Below, in pieces: positions 63,113 to 64,000 of a stretch of DNA of 64,000 nucleotides (position 1 is its first letter; the number at the start of each line of letters is the position of its first letter). The notes beneath the pieces were generated by a model. It saw nothing but the letters and a program-made list of their open reading frames with translations, made no database searches and had not been told where the DNA came from. The position numbers were made by a program, and so were the translations under genes. The stretch is from Vibrio sp. S17_S38 (GTDB lineage Bacteria; Pseudomonadota; Gammaproteobacteria; Enterobacterales; Vibrionaceae): NCBI RefSeq assembly GCF_014694375.1, contig NZ_JAAUWW010000005.1, forward strand, positions 1 to 64,000, read 5' to 3'.

Positions 63113-64000
63113 ATGTATGCATTAGAAATTAAAAATTTGCGCAAAACCTATGCGGGTGGAGTGGAAGCCTTAAAAGGGGTTTCACTTAATGTTAATAAAG
63201 GCGACTTTTATGCTTTGCTTGGACCAAATGGTGCAGGTAAATCGACGACAATTGGCGTGATTAGCTCACTGGTAAACAAAACATCAGGCCAAGTGAAAGT
63301 ATTTGGTCATGATATTGATACTGATCTGGTTAAGGCGAAATTACAGTTAGGCTTAGTGCCACAAGAATTTAACTTCAACCCTTTTGAAACTGTTCAACAA
63401 ATCGTAATGCAGCAAGCAGGTTACTATGGTGTTTCAGTTGAACTGGCTAAAGTTCGTGCACAAAAGTATTTAACGCAACTCGATTTGTGGGGAAAACGTG
63501 ATGAACGTGCTCGTAACTTATCTGGTGGTATGAAACGCCGCTTAATGATTGCGCGTGCACTAATGCATGAGCCTCAACTGTTGATCCTTGATGAGCCAAC
63601 GGCTGGTGTAGATATTGAACTACGCCGCTCTATGTGGGAATTCTTGAAGCAAATTAACCAAGAAGGCGTCACTATTATTCTGACGACTCATTACTTGGAA
63701 GAAGCTGAAATGCTGTGCCGCAATATCGGCATTATTAATAGTGGTGAAGTGATTGAAGATACCTCGATGAAAGCGCTATTAAATAAGCTTACCGTCGAGA
63801 CCTTTATCTTGGATATTGTTGAAACCGAACAACAACCAAAACTTGAGCAAGCTAAAATCACTCATTTTGATCCCACTAGTTTAGAAGTGGAAATAGATAA
63901 AACCCAAGGTTTAAGTAAAGTGTTTGAGCAATTAACGGCGCAAGGAATAGAAGTGCTTTCTATGCGTAATAAAGCCAACCGTTTAGAAGAACTATTTGTC
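63113..64000 (+). CDS. yadG: ABC transporter ATP-binding protein (YadG type), partial
   Basis: ATPase subunit of an ABC-2 type exporter, cut by the window edge after 296 codons. It shows Walker A GPNGAGKST (about 39-47), the Q-loop LGLVPQEF, the signature LSGGMKRR and Walker B LLILDEPTAGVD with the H-loop TTHYLEEAE. The permease gene (yadH) should follow outside the window, as in E. coli and Vibrio. The substrate is unknown. Confidence 0.93.
   Translation, partial: MYALEIKNLRKTYAGGVEALKGVSLNVNKGDFYALLGPNGAGKSTTIGVISSLVNKTSGQVKVFGHDIDTDLVKAKLQLGLVPQEFNFNPFETVQQIVMQQAGYYGVSVELAKVRAQKYLTQLDLWGKRDERARNLSGGMKRRLMIARALMHEPQLLILDEPTAGVDIELRRSMWEFLKQINQEGVTIILTTHYLEEAEMLCRNIGIINSGEVIEDTSMKALLNKLTVETFILDIVETEQQPKLEQAKITHFDPTSLEVEIDKTQGLSKVFEQLTAQGIEVLSMRNKANRLEELFV

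Overview
The window comes from a gamma-proteobacterium of the family Vibrionaceae, most likely Vibrio or a close relative. The evidence is a HapR/LuxR/LitR-type quorum-sensing regulator beside hpt, the pilA-pilB-pilC-pilD / coaE-zapD-yacG block followed by nadC-ampD-pdhR-aceEF-lpdA, an exeA/exeB pair, ERIC-like intergenic repeats and an AT-rich composition. The species cannot be fixed from the sequence alone. Most of the window is ordinary chromosomal backbone. The unusual part is a large pigment/lipid biosynthesis locus between about 5.5 and 24 kb.

Layout. 1-102: end of a probable IS21-family element that runs off the left edge; 103-551 holds no recognisable gene. 552-3597: cysE, gpsA, secB and yibN, all on the minus strand. 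3773-5390: a zntR-type MerR regulator and an SO_0444-type metal permease behind a promoter with the 20-bp spacer typical of MerR-family control. 5577-21560: a 16-kb minus-strand aryl polyene (APE) operon in the order apeC-D-E-F-G-H-I-J, ammonia-lyase, apeK-L-M-N-O-P-Q-R. It faces a plus-strand pair (21702-24048) encoding the head-group methyltransferase and a flavin-dependent halogenase-like oxidoreductase. 24114-28285: transport genes (yiaV/yiaW-type membrane-fusion pair, bile-acid-symporter-like carrier, small MscS channel, acetate permease satP). 28491-29455: FMN riboswitch and ribB. 29562-30337: a lipoprotein gene and tRNA-Ile(CAU). 30503-35017: the macromolecular synthesis operon rpsU-yqeY-dnaG-rpoD. 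35249-40260: tsaD, plsY, folB-folK, uppP and cca. 40413-43003: exeA-exeB. 43253-44509: a uracil-type permease. 44609-50871: yacG, zapD, coaE and the type IV pilus genes pilD, pilC, pilB and pilA. 51263-53044: nadC and ampD. 53452-60608: pdhR-aceE-aceF-lpdA. 60735-64000: litR/hapR, hpt, can and the start of a yadG-type ABC ATPase.

How the genes fit together. The ape locus encodes a complete type II polyketide/fatty-acid-like assembly line. An ammonia-lyase can supply an aryl acrylate starter. ApeH-type ligase loads it on an acyl carrier protein (two ACPs). KS ApeO with chain-length factor ApeC and KS ApeR elongate, ApeQ reduces, and ApeI/ApeP dehydrate. The acyltransferases ApeD and ApeJ and the LolA/MMPL/lipoprotein set ApeL/M/N are placed to lipidate and export the product to the outer membrane. 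The methyltransferase and the WxWxIP flavoenzyme are candidates to tailor the aryl head. The ape divergent promoter region contains two sequences resembling LuxR/HapR half-sites, and a LuxR/HapR-type regulator lies at the other end of the window, so quorum control of the pigment is a testable idea.

Regulatory elements readable in the sequence include the MerR-type promoter, the FMN riboswitch with a start-codon-sequestering hairpin, a CRP-like site before satP, two PdhR operators, an intercistronic hairpin in aceEF, a hairpin between yqeY and dnaG, and a Qrr-like pairing site in the litR leader.
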